Notes: generated by a model from the sequence alone, not told the origin. Counted from the first letter of the stretch, positions 11,215-24,400 are shown. The stretch is 64,000 nucleotides of DNA from Siphonodentalium dalli (GCA_032622095.1 CP136065.1:60011094-60075093); one strand, 5' to 3'. Numbers and translations: made by a program.

Positions 11215-12225
11215 CAGGGGTGGCGCCAAGGGGGGGGGGGGGGTCAGGGGGGGCTACAGCCCCCCCCCCGTCGGGGATGGTCAGCCCCCCCGTCGGGGAT
11301 ATCTGCCAAATTCGTCGGGGAGATAAAATTATGCAAAGACGATAAACATTGGAAAATCCGCGACTCGAAACACGTGCACTGGTGATTAACAAATCGACGT
11401 GGGCGTGCAGAGTTAATGAATCACATTACCAGAGTTCTATTTTTAGTCCGACAGACTCGACACGAGTCACTCGTGAGACTACCGTGAGTCATATCGTATA
11501 CTTATTAAATTCGTGCATGGAACTATAGGGTTAGGGTGTCATAGATGCCGTCACCATCCTCGTGTGTGTCGTGTTACATGTATTACAAATTCCACACAGA
11601 CTCACACTGCCGAATCTTCCCTTTCCCGTTCCCTATGCGTCGCCGAAAAAACAGCCCTGTAATGGGTGTCAAACAAGAAGACCAAATATTATTTGACAAT
11701 GACGTCATAAAATTCAGAAATGGGATAATCCTCATCCAACTTTGTTCTCTCCTTCAAATAGCTTTCTGCATCAATTTTTCACATCGTATGTTACCTGAAC
11801 AAATTTACATCTATTATACGCTCCTAAATGATGTTCACGGACTCATGGTTCATCCGTCTTTGTAAGTTGATCCAACTACCTGTGGCGAAAGATTTACGCT
11901 GAGTTAACTTAAGATCAATTCCATATTGTCATTACTATTGTATATGCTGATTTATTTTTCCAAATACTCAAGTAAAAGTGACAATTATGATCCCCTAGAA
12001 CAGTGTGTATGTTGACACCAGAACACTCCAGAATCGATCTCAGGCTATGTATTTTCAAAATTTTCGTGGGGGAGGTCCCCCAAACCCCCCGTGCGAGAGG
12101 GGAGACCCCTCTCGCGCTCTCCCCGGGGCTGCCTTCGGCAGCCGCCGATGACCTTCGGTCACCGGTCTAGCCCCCCTGTCGGGGACCATAGCCCCTCCGT
12201 CGGGGAAATCCTGGCGCCACCCCTG
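11215..12225. mobile_element. Non-autonomous hAT-type element with GC-rich ends
   Basis: Perfect 8-bp direct repeats GTGTGCAT flank it (11207-11214 and 12226-12233). The ends are CAGGGGTGGCGCCAAGG and, in reverse complement, CAGGGGTGGCGCCAGGA. Both subterminal regions are G/C-homopolymer-rich with GTCGGGGA repeats, and the right one carries small hairpins (GCCTTCGGCAGCC). The interior has no transposase. The ends and target size match the hAT superfamily. Confidence 0.85.
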
Positions 12226-12465
12226 GTGTGCATGCAAAATATATAGAATTCGTTCTCATTTTCATTATTAATATCTCTCCGATAACGAGAGTAAATATTG
12301 GAAAAGGTCAAAGCATTTAAAAGTATTCTGAAAATCATATTTAGACTGAATTATTTTAAAACTAATTACTCTACGCGATCAACGATGTTTGTTGACAGTT
12401 CACTGTGCATAGCTTTGTTTACAATGGTTTCAACTCGCAAAATGCGTAATTGGAGCAATCAACAA

Positions 12466-12990
12466 TTAAAGGTACTCAATCCGAGCAGACGCTCCTAAAC
12501 TGGGGTGCTTGTAATGTGCAATATCCTTAAAGGTATTCAATCCGATCAGACGCTCATATATTACGATTTCTTTGGCTTCGGGGGTAAAACATATTTGATT
12601 CGAGTCGAGGAACCCACCCATCAAAGCTAAGAGTGATCAGATATCGATTTTTGAAGTTCGTTGTTTCTCGAGATGTGTAATAATATGTGGCCTAGAACCA
12701 CGTGGTCAAACGGAGGGTCTAGGACAAAACTGCGGATGAAGATGGATAAATCTAAACTCAAGTGGTAATACGATCAAATTTCGTGATACTTCAGTGATAA
12801 TACGGCCATATTTTGTTGAACAAAATGCTGATAAATAACAAGTTTTGGGAAATTTTATACCATAGTTGACTGTGGTTAGCATTATTTTGTTGCAATAAAT
12901 CGATTCTGATAACTAAAGCGTATTTTGAAGAAATGTTGTTGTTGTATCTTGATGGTATGTGGACGGTCCGATCGAATTGAGTACCTTTAA
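12466..12990. mobile_element. TTAA-flanked element with a duplicated left end
   Basis: The inner boundaries are TTAA at 12527-12530 and 12987-12990, with inverted ends AGGTATTCAATCCGATC and AGGTACTCAATTCGATC. A second left end (TTAAAGGTACTCAATCCGAG) sits at 12466, 61 bp outside. This suggests end duplication or a nested insertion. It shares internal blocks with 4752-5238. Confidence 0.75.
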
Positions 12991-12999
12991 AAAAGGAAT

Positions 13000-14520
13000 A
13001 CAGTTTATCTATATTTTCATGTTCTTCTTTATGGTGATATTTTCTCGACTTTTATAAATTTTTTGCACGTTTACCCACAATGAGTGCATTAATGAGTCTC
13101 TTTGAAGCACCATGTTATTACAGCATTCTTGTAAAATGTTAATTCAGGAAAACGCTCGTGCAATACGACTTTTGACATCATCAAAATTAAAGGGCCACTT
13201 AATTTTCGAGTCACCGATCATTTTTTTATAGTGTCTTGATATACGGTTTAAATGTTACAATCTATGCCATAAAATATGATTAAAATATCACCATTTCCAG
13301 CGGAGCACGATACTGAAATATGAAGTTTGTGGTCTTTCTCCATTGCAACCAACGCGTTCGTTGCTTAACGATCGTTAATTGGTTGCGCAAGGTTATTAGG
13401 TAGGACTATAATACCTTCCACCAACCATAACTGCGGATGCATCTACAGGTGAATCGCCAACTAAAAAGTGCATGTATTATTTCAAGCTCCATAAAAAATT
13501 CATTCCCCTTCTACGCAGATCTTGCCGCTGCCGACACCAACACATAATGTGAAGAAATCGCACATTTATTTATTTGAGACTTTTGTAGGTTACAATTCAT
13601 TCTTCATTATTCTGAGAAAATGAACTGAACTCGAATGAATTGTAACTGACAAAACACTTCAATAAAAATATGTTAGATTTAATTAAGAAAATACACATGA
13701 CAGCAGCGGTCAGACATAGCGTGGCGACGGGACTGAACTCTGTTTTACAGCTTGGTATTATATATAGGCCTATATATCATTCGGCAAACCTCGTCAGATT
13801 CCGTACCGTTTCAGCCATAGAAATCGGATATAAAAAGACATCTTTTTATATCCGATTTCGATGGTTTCAAATATATAGGCAAGAGGTCATATGTCGAGGA
13901 GTCCAGAATGAGGCTAAAACTGTATATATAATGTCGATGGCGACGCGTTCCAGTATAAATGCTGTATACCACATGTTAAGTTTTCTCCTTCATTTTAAGG
14001 TGGATATTGAAGCAATATATATATATATGCATGGAATTTGGAATCTGTGTCTGCATTGAAGTAGGAAATATAGCTTGAATCTTTTAATATATTTGTGTTG
14101 TTGATTTTATTGAAGTTATGTTTATGAAACACAATAAAATTATATAAGTATTATTATTATATAAAAAATATATATAAGACGTGCATGTGCATGTACTTTG
14201 AGTAAGTATACATAGATAGTATATATTCGGATTAAGTGGATATTAATTATATTGGCTGTCAACCAACGGCGAGCGTCGTTGTTGGATTTTATTATTTGTG
14301 GAGGCATATATCGATAATGCTGATTTTCTTGATCTTATATCGGGTGTTTTTCTTCTCACGTTTCACGCACAACTTGAACTCGCTCATTGACATTCGAATT
14401 CCATTCTCGAAGCTTGTCGTCAACGAAAAATATCTCCGAACTAAATCTATGTCTTCAATTTAATCAGGAAACCTCACCCACCCCACTTCTTATCATCCCT
14501 TGACTTGCTGAATGTGATCT
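13000..14520. other. No gene recognised
   Basis: AT-rich sequence containing one perfect hairpin (listed separately). A 129-codon frame at 13670-14059 has no family motif and includes TA-repeat translation, so it is not called. Confidence 0.4.
13820..13859. repeat. Perfect 19-bp hairpin with 2-nt loop
   Basis: GAAATCGGATATAAAAAGA is followed by CA and then its exact reverse complement. Such a perfect short palindrome without flanking repeats could be a cruciform or a very young foldback. Confidence 0.85.
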
Positions 14521-14529
14521 ACTAAATTC

Positions 14530-15440
14530 ACATTCTATAAGTCTGGATGCTATATAAACGAGAAGCCGATCACGATCGGCAGATGTTTAACCCATACATT
14601 GGCGATAGTGATCAGCTATTTTCAGCTTGGATCGCTAAAATCCTATTTAAAAAAAAGGGCCAAAACTCCATACCCATGCAAGTTTGAATTATATCTGTAT
14701 TTTGTGCTGAGAAACTCACATACCAAATTTGGTTTCGATCAGATAAATTTGTTTTCAATTATTGCAGCATGCGTGAATTCTAAGTCGAAGAAGGGCCATA
14801 ACTCCGTAAACAAAAATTGGATCAAACTCAAATTGGAATTCTATCTGTATTTTGGGCTGAGAAACTCACATACTAAATTTGGTGTCAATCAGATAAATCT
14901 GTTTTGAGTTATTGCGGCATGTGTGAATTCTAAGTCGAAGAAGGGCCATAACTCCGTAAAGAAAACTCTGATCAAACCCACATTCGAACTGAAACTTGGG
15001 CTGAGAAACACATATATAAAATTTGGTTCCGATCGAATAAAAAATGTTTGCATTACCGCACCATGCGTAATGTGTCTACGGACAGATGGACAGAGAGACA
15101 GATGGACGAACGACGAGTGGTCAATCTGGACGTCGACACTATGTGTACCATACTACGGTATGGGTACACATAAAAAGCAAAATAAATTTATCATTCAATA
15201 GGGGCAAAGAGTGCGTCAAAATAATCCAATATAAAATGAGATATATCAGATAAAGGGTTAATTTTTAACTACAAAAATCCATGCAAGTGAAGGAGGAGCA
15301 ACCTGGAGATATAATATAATGATTAAATCAACAATATAAAATAGCATAACATCAATGACCAGGGTTAATAATGTTAACTCTATAAAATTAGGGCTCTGTA
15401 CCAGGTATGTCACTTGAATATTGCATTGATAGACTATCAC
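14530..15440 (-). repeat. Tandem-unit repeat family A, reverse orientation
   Basis: Three units of about 150 bp contain AAGAAGGGCCATAACTCCGT and GGGCTGAGAAACTCACATA. A terminal block with CCGATCACGATCGGCAGATG (about 14560) precedes them, and a GACGTCGACACTATGTGTAC block with a CATACTACGGTATG hairpin follows (15130-15170). The 15220-15430 part is colinear with the reverse complement of about 35830-36090. The plus-orientation copy is at 34855-36600. Confidence 0.8.
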
Positions 15441-15489
15441 GAATGCCCCATTAATTACATTTTGGGGCGCATATACTAGTTGCTCTTTA

Positions 15490-16155
15490 AAGCAGTTTTT
15501 ATTTTAAACCTTTCGGACGTCGAATCGTTTTAAGAGAGATGTCGGATAACTAATTATCTGCATAATATAACATATAACTGTTTACAACGTGTTTGTGTTG
15601 GATAGTGTTTTTGGCTCGGATTGGCTTCAAAGCTTTGTGCATGGAGTTATGGATCTACAATGGAGAGTAACTTCTGTACTGTGCAGATAGCTTAATTATA
15701 CTGTCAATTAGGCTCAAAAGAGGAGAAAACACGTACCACCTTTTTGAAAGAAATAGGTTTGTTTAACCTTTGTTTATTTATTTAATGGCAATTTCTTAAT
15801 TTATCTACAAGCATCGGTATGCTTATCTGTATCTGTAATGTTCCTGTGCAGTATCCAGTGCTTTAAATGACTCCTCGGCGGAGCATTTAAATCAGCCCTC
15901 AAGACAAAAACGCATGGGTGACATACATTTAATATCCACCAAATTGAAGGACAGTGAAAGATAGTTTTTATTTTAAACATTTCGAACGTCGAATCGGTTT
16001 AAGAGAGATGTCCGACAACTAATTATCCGCATAATATAACATAACTTTTTACAAGGTGTATGTGTTTGGTAGTGTTTTGGCTCGGATTGTCAGTGGCTTC
16101 AAAGCACTGTACATGGAGTTATGGATCAACAATGGAGACTACATATATTTAAAGG
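15490..16155. repeat. About 190-bp direct repeat pair
   Basis: Positions 15490-15690 and 15966-16155 share about 190 bp, including AAGAGAGATGTC and GGAGTTATGGATC, with small indels. The second copy lies inside the foldback element that begins at 15773. Confidence 0.7.
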
Positions 16156-17632
16156 TACGTGGCACGGGTTCATTGGAATAAATCACTTCTTTCTTTCACT
16201 GTCCTTCAAGTTGGTGAACATTAAATGTGAGTGACCCCTCCGTGCTTGCCGTGAGGGGTGTCAGACCGGTTTTCCGAAGACCTATTACTACGAAGGCACA
16301 CAACTCCGAAGACCCGATTCTCCGACGGCCCACAACTCCGAAGACCCGATTCTCCGACGGCCCATAACTCCGAAGACCCGATTCTCCGACGGCCCATAAC
16401 TCCGAAGATCCGATTCTCCGAAAGCCCATAACACCGAAGGGCCGATTCTCCGAAGACCTATAACTCCGAAGACCTATTACTCCGAAGGGCCGATTCTCCG
16501 AAGACCTATAACTCCGAAGGCCCGATTCTCCGAAGGTCCGATTCTCCGAAGATTTTGTTTTATCGGGGTATTATCGTTTACTAAATAGTGTACAGTCCAG
16601 TGGCGAAGCCAAGGGGTCCCAAAATTCCCACTGCCCCCATTAAGCCTCTACTTGCTATTTCAGACAATATGGGCCCCTCCCAAAACATGTCCAATGTCAC
16701 GTAAACGCCCGGAAATCGTTCATGTGGCATCAAAATATTCAAACTTTTCCTACTGCCCCCACCTAAATGGGAATCCTGGCCCACCACTGACTATACACCA
16801 GATACTATAACGTTACGTTGGCCCATGAGATGCCAGAGTAAAATGTACAGGGGTGAACGGGGAAGAACTTGTCGCCCCTGCATGTGCATGTTAGGCTACT
16901 CTGACATTCTTGCAGCGTTTCGTTATAATATACCCGGTGCACACCAGTGGCGGAGCCATGGTTCCCATTTAGGGGTGCACATTAATTAGCATATGTGGGG
17001 GATATGTGGGGGATATATCATGCATATGATATGCCGAAAGCATATCACGAAGGCCTGATTTGGGGGAGCGCATACATGTGAGGGGTCGCCCCCAATCGTC
17101 GGTCCGGGGGCTCCCCTGGGCAGGAACACTGTGAATATTTGAATGCCTAGGAGGGATTTCCTGACGTTTACATGACATTTGACATGTTTTTTTGGGGCGG
17201 TCTTCCCTAGGGCCCCATTGACCCCGCCACTGGACTGTACACTATTTAATAAGCGATAAAACATGATCTTCGGAGAATCGGACCTTCGGAGAATCGGACC
17301 TTCGGAGAATCGGCCCTTCGGAGTTATGGACCTTCGGAGTTATGGGCGTTCGGAGTTATAGGCCTTCGGAGTTATGGGCTTTCGGAGTTATGGGTCTTCG
17401 GAGTTATGGGATTTCGGAGAATCGGGACTTCGGAGTTATGGGCTTTCGGAGAATCGGGGCGTCGGAGAATCTGACCTTCGGAGAATCGGACCTTCGGAGT
17501 TATGGGTCTTCGGAAAAACGCTACGTAACCCCTTGAGGGCTGATTGAAATGCTACGCTGCATGAGGAGTCATTTAAGCATACCGATGCTGGTAAATAAAT
17601 TAAGAAATTTCCATTAAATAAATAAAGGTTAA
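15773..17632. mobile_element. TTAA-flanked foldback element with mirrored minisatellite arms
   Basis: TTAA occurs at 15773-15776 and 17629-17632. The inverted termini begin TTAACCTTTGTTTATTTATT and continue through CAATTTCTTAATTTAT and GCATCGGTATGCTTA. Inside the arms, minisatellites of 15-16-bp units (TTCGGAGAATCGGAC and TTCGGAGTTATGGGC types) run in opposite orientations at about 16262-16556 and 17266-17528. The 600-bp centre holds hAT-like ends (CAGTGGCG at 16601 and CGCCACTG at about 17227). Apparent proteins made of repeated RRIGSSELW-like segments are artefacts of the minisatellite. Confidence 0.75.
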
Positions 17633-17639
17633 ACATATA

Positions 17640-18430
17640 TATAGGGCCTATATATCGTATATATACACGACGGATTCTGACTGCATGGCCTAACTGGATC
17701 CCGATGTACAATTTAGTCATGCAATTTTATTTACATTTTTTCTTCCAAATTCACGTTTCCCGAGTAAACGCGTAGCAAAGCCAAGTAACGAAGCTGCATG
17801 TAGGTTGAACGTTGAAATTGACCCCCTCCCCCCGCAAAAAATAGTTGTTTACCTCCTGTAATTCATGTCATATGAATTCACTATAACATGTCCACATGCA
17901 GGTGAATTACATTGCTCTATATATTTCAGTCGGTCTCATAATTATACTGCTTGAGTATAATACCATTATAAAGTTCTTATAAATATTCTTATATATATAT
18001 AATCCTATTAATTACGTGTAGCTGCATATATTATCCTTCAACTTGATCCTGGATTCCGTGCCATTATTATATCCATAATCCGGGGGGGGGGGGGGTTCAT
18101 GCATGGGGGTTGTTATGTATCTGTATATCGTATAGCACCTATATATATATCTTAGCCTTGCGACTGTGACTGCATTGGGTGGACTAAGAGGTTTCCGATG
18201 TAATAGTGGCACGTATATGCGTCGTCTCCCAGCTGTTCCATTCCAAGATTGTGCGGACGAAGAACGAATTTGCATATTGGTATATATAGCTGTTTGTTCT
18301 TATTGTCATGATACCCGCCGAATGCAACTGACAATGTTAGTCGGTCAAAAGCTCTTTACAGAGCTTGTGTTTGTATAATGTTTTACCTCCGGCTTTGAAA
18401 TAAACTTTATCTTATCGTATCTTATCTTAT
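17640..18430. other. No gene; homopolymer and TA runs
   Basis: It includes TATATA-rich stretches and a poly-G run at about 18079-18094. No coding exon is supported. Confidence 0.4.
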
Positions 18431-18479
18431 ATGCAGGCTGGTCCGGTCCGTCCACCAGAGACGTGGCGACAGGGGGAGT

Positions 18480-19270
18480 TTGGGTGGGGGGGGGTGTCTG
18501 ACCCCCCCCCCCAACTTTGGTTTAAATTTTCAACAGTTGGAAATTTTATAGCTGCCAAAACATTAGTTGGAAATTTCACACCAACAATAGGTTGAAAATT
18601 AATTGTTTTTGGACCAATATTTGCATATTTCCCTATATTTTTGGTCAATATTTTGGACTGAAATGGTCTTCAGTTGGAAATTTTCCAACCTTATAGGGGG
18701 GGGGGGGAGGGGTGTGTGACAGGTTGGAAATGTTCAACACTTGGAAAGCTTGTGTCCTGGTCCCTCCCACGTGGGCAGTCAAAAACTGCTAGTTAAATTA
18801 ATAAAACAATATCGGCATACGGTTGGTCAACATTGTCATTGGAATTGTCAGCAGTTGGAAATTTTCCAACCTAAGTGGGGGGGGGTGTCAGGTTTGAAAT
18901 GTTCAACTCTTGGAACTTAGGAATGCTTGATCGAGGCTAGTCTAGATGCTAGGATTTTGCGATTTTCTTGTTCAGATTTCAAAATTTTCGCACACCCGGC
19001 CGAACCACGGTAGCCCCGGTGTGTCATTGCCACCCCCCCCTCCCGTGGCCAATACAAAACTGCTAATTAGTTTAACAAACAATATTTTACTACATTTGGT
19101 CAAACTTGTGGACTGAAATAGTCATCAGTTGGAGAATTTTCCAACCTGAGGGGGAGTATGAGGTTTGAAATTTCCAACACTAGGAAAGCTTCAGTTGAGG
19201 CCAGTCGAGATGCTAGTATTTGCGAGTTTCTTGTATAGTTTTCAAAATTTTCTCACACCGGGCCGAACAA
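18480..19270. repeat. Diverged tandem repeat, GTTGGAAATTTTCCAACC family
   Basis: Three or more units of roughly 190-280 bp each contain a GTTGGAAATTTTCCAACC-type palindrome, a G-rich run and a GGAAAGCTT block. A related piece lies at 53220-53480 in intron 8 of the flavin reductase gene. Confidence 0.7.
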
Positions 19271-20328
19271 CCATGATCAGCCCGATGTGCCCTAAGCTGG
19301 TCTGTTGTCCGTAGCCGTGTGTATTTTTCTGGAGTTAGACCACTAGGTGTTAGGATTTATGCAATTTTTCAGGCTAAATTATCTTAATGTTCTCATATCG
19401 GGAATATAGAACCATGGTTTATGAATACAGGGTATTAGGCATGTGGCGATTGTGTGCTGAGGCAAATGAATTATGCAAAACTTGTTTGGTTTGATTATGA
19501 TTAGGGGGGGGGGGGGGGGTGCCGTTGGAATTCCCCAAGGTGCCGACCCAAACGGAGACCCTCTGGGCACGTCCCTGCCGTCCATGTCTGAAGCCCGTTT
19601 ATAAATTTCCCGCCAATTTGAATTTCGTAATCTGCAGTCAACTATCCATTGGTTACGAAAATATTTCCCCCGTTATCATTTATGGGCGTCGCACAGGTCA
19701 TTTCAACAACAAGAAGCGTTCAACTTTAATCATGGAATTTGATAACACTTGATGACACTTAGATTTACAAACACTGTGAGAATGTTTTGAGTATATATAT
19801 ATAATAACAGGGATTTTATTTATTTTAACGAGAAACTTTGTTATCAGCATCTTGCCTTTTTTCGTGGCAATGCCAATGGTTTGTTGCAATTTAAAAAAAT
19901 CAAATTCGCCGATAAAATGATAAACATCATAAAGACGGCCGTCGAGCGCTCTTAGTTCCATCCACAAACATGACTTAATATAAATTTTGGCAACAAACAC
20001 TCACATACATGCTCAACCTCATAATTTTAACATCTTCAATGATCTTGCAATCGATTGAGTCGATGCGTAATAACTTGAACAGGTCTGGGTGAACTATAAT
20101 CCGTAAACCTGACATTTATAATCAGAGCAAAGTGTTTAGCTCTGTTTTAATATTTGGGTCCACCAACTAGGTGAACTATCGATCGATATTTAATAGCCGA
20201 TATTGCGATAAGGCTAAAATAGACCACAGTCCTAGGAATCACTGACACTGTCCATGTAATATTAAATTTGATTAATTTAAAATATAACAAATAGATATAT
20301 TACCTCTACTATATAGATATAACTACGG
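19271..20328. other. No gene recognised
   Basis: A poly-G run at about 19503-19519 and otherwise unremarkable AT-rich sequence. Confidence 0.4.
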
Positions 20329-20336
20329 CAATATCA

Positions 20337-20600
20337 TACGACTTCCCCGTCGAGGAAATTTGTTGCCCAATGTTTTGATTTTTTCAAAGAAATATAACTC
20401 TAACATACCCGTTATTTCGTAAAAAATCACCTTTACGAAATAACGGGCATACCAAAAGAATGACACCACAAAGAGACGCGTTTCAAAAACACTATACGAA
20501 AAAACACTTGTAGGGTGGGTTGGCTTGGGGGAGGATGGCGGCACATTGAAACAAACTTCAGCCCAAAATTTACTCGACGGGGAAGTCGTGTGAGATTGCC
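20337..20600. mobile_element. MITE with 8-bp target duplication
   Basis: Flanked by ATAACTAC (20329-20336 and 20601-20608). The inverted ends are GGCAATATCATACGACTTCC and GGCAATCTCACACGACTTCC, continuing to CCGTCGA. An inner palindrome with CGTTATTTCGTAAA lies near the middle. No ORF belongs to it. Confidence 0.85.
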
Positions 20601-20672
20601 ATAACTACCAGTTAGGCAACATCAGATTTTGTTATTATGCAAACGGTGAACCATTCTCTGATTGGCTGATAC

Positions 20673-21661
20673 GGGAACGGGAAGATTCGGCGGAGGGAAG
20701 TTTCGGCCATGTATTTTTCGGCGGAGGGAAGATTCGGCAGGGAAGATTCGGCGGGGAAGATTCGGCCAGTCGTTTGATCTAACTAATTAGTGGATGGATT
20801 ACGGCTTATGTGGGACTAAGCTTGTGTGCGCACTTATTCTTTGTTGTAACAATAACAACTAAGTAGAGCCTAGAGGGATTATAGGGTCTTGATTAACTCA
20901 TTTTTAGTAATGACAGATTTTATTAGACTTATTATAATGTACGAAGGTTGTACGAAGACATGATGAAGATGTGATATGGTGAAGTCAATTTCATTCAACT
21001 ATATAGTCTAAAATTCGTTGATGCGGTAAAACAAACAACTGATCAGTCCTAACTGAAATGCACTCAGCAAACATATCTAAACAAACATCGAATAGTTCTC
21101 ACTGAGATCATATCAGCATCAGAAAGACGACTCTGTTTATTCTACCGACTGTTATGTAAACACTTGGTGCCAACGTGAACAGAGTGTGAACAACTGTCAA
21201 AATTTTTATTCGTTTTCTCATTAAATCTTCATTAATCATAATTCCTTATAGTGTTCGAACGTGATATTTGGATTTACCACGTAATTTGTAAGTAATAACT
21301 TCAATATATTCATAATAAACTTACCTTATCATAAACCTAAAATATGTCAAACAAACTAATGACAAAACATCACAAAAGTAATAACAAAAGTAATAATAAA
21401 AGTAATTTATTCTTGTAAAATATTCACTCATAAAACATACAAATAAACTTACCAGTTCTAAAATTATCTCAAACAAAACATCATAAAAGTAATAGCTTCA
21501 TTTAATTTAATTTATTCATGTAATATATTATTAAAAAATATGTCCACATAATTCACAAAACTTAAAACATAAAATCTCCCGTCCCAATATATTGGTATAA
21601 ACCTAAGAAAATTTGGTCGATAAAACCAGCCGAATCTTCCCTGCCGAATCTTCACGGACCC
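20673..21661. mobile_element. Non-autonomous DNA element with 8-bp target duplication
   Basis: Flanked by GCTGATAC (20665-20672 and 21662-21669). The ends are GGGAACGGGAAGATTCGGC and, in reverse complement, GGGTCCGTGAAGATTCGGC. Both subterminal regions repeat GGGAAGATTCGGC several times. The interior is AT-rich and non-coding. The 8-bp duplication suggests the hAT group, but the ends do not start with CAG or TAG, so the superfamily is open. Confidence 0.8.
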
Positions 21662-21669
21662 GCTGATAC

Positions 21670-22690
21670 CACTCACTGTGATCTATCACTAAAACGAACA
21701 ATTCGATTTTTCGTTCGAAAAAAATGCATTTATCTCCCCACATTTGACATGTGACAATTAAGTTAATTGTTCTTAATGCGCTCGTTGGGTCATATCAACT
21801 CTACCTTGTCTCAGTTGTACATAAATTGTGATTTTCCATCCAAATATCCACATTGAATAACTGTCAGCTATAATCTAGTGACGTAATTCTGCAAAACTGT
21901 TAAAAACAGGAAGTTATCAATCCAGTTCCCTATTACACATTCCTGTTTTTAAAATTTGCAGCCAAACCCAGCACGAGTTATCTCCCATTGCCCCTCTTGA
22001 GATGCGGAGCTAACCGGGAGCTTGGAATATAAAATTTGCTTTCACATCTCAAGGTATCAACCACCCCTAGGGCCCTACTTGAAAATATATACATATATTA
22101 GTTTGAGATGGTCATTTCTACATTTCTCTAGTAATGAGAATGAGTTAAAATGTGTACTTAGTAGTGTACAGCAGAGCCAGTTTTAACACACCCGATGTCT
22201 GTTTACTCACATCCGTAATCCCTTTTATTCGGATTATCACCGGTTGGCTATACGCGAACAAACTATTTACAGATTGGGTGGTTTTCTCAGAAATGATTAG
22301 GAATCCCCGACAGTTAGACTTGAATGAATATTCGAGGAACTAACAGACATTTTCTGGTAAGTGGGGCAAAGATAGAAACAATCTGAATACACCAGCATTT
22401 CAAGAAAAAAATACGGAATATGATGATATAAACTCAGAAAGCGGGAATGTTTGAGTGGCATAAAAGTTTGTACTCTTGTAATTTCGTTCAAATCATCTAC
22501 CAATGAAAATGCAGAACACAAAATTTTTACTTGCAAAACTGGTCTTTATATTAATATAATAACATAATATAATATATTGATTTAATATTATTAAATAATA
22601 TTTTATTCAACTAACAGTGATTCCTAGGGACTGTGAATAGACCGATTGGTCTTTCACATCCAGCATGCATCTGGGATAAGGGGAGTCACT
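21670..22690. other. No gene recognised
   Basis: No exon with motif or splice support is seen and no bounded repeat was found. Confidence 0.4.
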
Positions 22691-22699
22691 CTAAATTGT

Positions 22700-23322
22700 T
22701 CTATAATTATCAGCTTCGGCACTTTCCCCAATCACTGTATATATATCATTCGGCGTATATACCTCTATTTTTTTGTTATGCGTCTAAAAGTAGGCTACTT
22801 AGTGTGAAATATATTCGAAAGATATTGCACAAGGTTCCCAAAGTGATTTCCAAAGTTACAATGGTGAGAAACACACTATATAAAAGTGGCCATGGTATAT
22901 TTTGAACTTTGTTATATGGCATATAAATATCTCATGTGCGTATTATTATTAATAAAAAATTCAGTGATGAAAGTATCAAACCAATCAATGATCAGTATGT
23001 TTCACTGTTGTCTACAACTATGGCTGCTCATTGGAATATGGTGTGAAGTTACTCTTCTAAATCTTTAAATTAATAAGATATAGGCCTAATCATGTTTTAC
23101 CGCATACATTCCAGCTTTAAATAACATATAACTTATTTTCAAAGGATAATAAGTTGGCTTCGCCACATAAAATTTAGTCTTTTCCTGATGTGCTTTGCGT
23201 ATAATTGCGACTATATGGTACGTGTAGTATCTATAAATTTTATAGGCTGACAGAGGTATATATGCTGATTGGCGTATATTCAGCAATTGGGGAAAGTGTC
23301 GGACCTGATTATTGTTCAACCA
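22700..23322. repeat. Imperfect inverted repeat
   Basis: About 60 bp at 22706-22765 (with CACTTTCCCCAAT and CGTATATACCTCT) recur inverted at 23248-23322. It is probably a degraded DNA transposon; target duplications were not identified. Confidence 0.55.
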
Positions 23323-23846
23323 ATACTTTGAAAAAAATTAATTATGATTTCTTTTGAAACTAATGAAAGACAAGGAATAATTAATTTCTGAGATTGAAAA
23401 TATTCATTTAATACCGGTATTAACATATACAAATCTTCAGTATTCAATTTCAGTATTCCAGAAATTTAGAGTTCCCTCTATTACAACAGTGAACACTGTC
23501 ACAAGAGTGTCAGGAAGACCAATCGATATATTTTAGCATGATCAGGCTATTATAGATCGATCGGTGGTTCACCCTGACCTGTTGAATAAGTCATGTTCTT
23601 CTTCTTCTGGCAATCTGTCCATCCATGCAGGATATATGGTAACCTTGCTGTGAGTGGTAGTTTATTCAACCTATTAACTATGTACATTGTACAGCTAAAA
23701 AATACTTTAATTAATATGTTGAAGACGCGCATATAAATATTTAAATAAGGTTATATTAAATTAAAAGCACAGGTTGATTATTACATTACAATCTCGGATG
23801 GAGACTTGTCAACTATTATTATTATAGGGATGGGTATGTGACATTA

Positions 23847-24077
23847 CAGTAATGTCCAAAGTAATTGACCACTTAACCACAGTATAATTATGGGTATTTT
23901 TTCAGGATTTAGTCGGAAATATGGCTTGTTGCCATTCATCGGAAAGCTCTCTCCTCGAGTAATAGCCTCCCTGAGAGCTTTCCGATGAATGGCAACAAGC
24001 CATATTTCCGACTAAATCCTGAAAAAATACCCATAATTCTGCTGCGGTTAAGTGGTCAATTACTTTGGACATTACTG
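23847..24077. mobile_element. Palindromic MITE, CAGTAATG family, copy 1
   Basis: TA flanks a near-perfect palindrome of 231 bp with ends CAGTAATGTCCAAAGTAATT. The arms contain GGAAATATGGCTTGTTGCC and GGAAAGCTCTC. TA targets and CAGT ends suggest the Tc1/mariner group. Other copies are at 30325, 50105, 50582 and 56641. Confidence 0.85.
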
Positions 24078-24400
24078 TATCTCCCGATTTTTAAAGTCCT
24101 GATATTAATACAGTAACTTACACTCAATTACAGATGGTGGTGTTCCATCTGTGATATCTGCATTTGATGCTGAATTATAGCAAATGTAATGATTCATTGA
24201 GTGTTCCAGGCCTTGCGAGTGACGCAAAGAAATCTTGATCAGACTGACACTGGGGACAGATGGTTTAGAATAAATAATTTCTAGAATATTACAGTGTTGT
24301 AATTGTGCATCGCATGCGGCACGTTTACTCTACAATTTACGTAAAATAATGAGGGAAATGTCAGAAATGGATCGATCAGTCCAATGCTGTCACTGTGCGA

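Noticed and set aside
16196-17536. Frames encoding repeated RRIGSSELWA/GLRSYG segments on both strands
   Set aside because: They arise from the minisatellite in the foldback arms, and appear in mirrored form on both strands.
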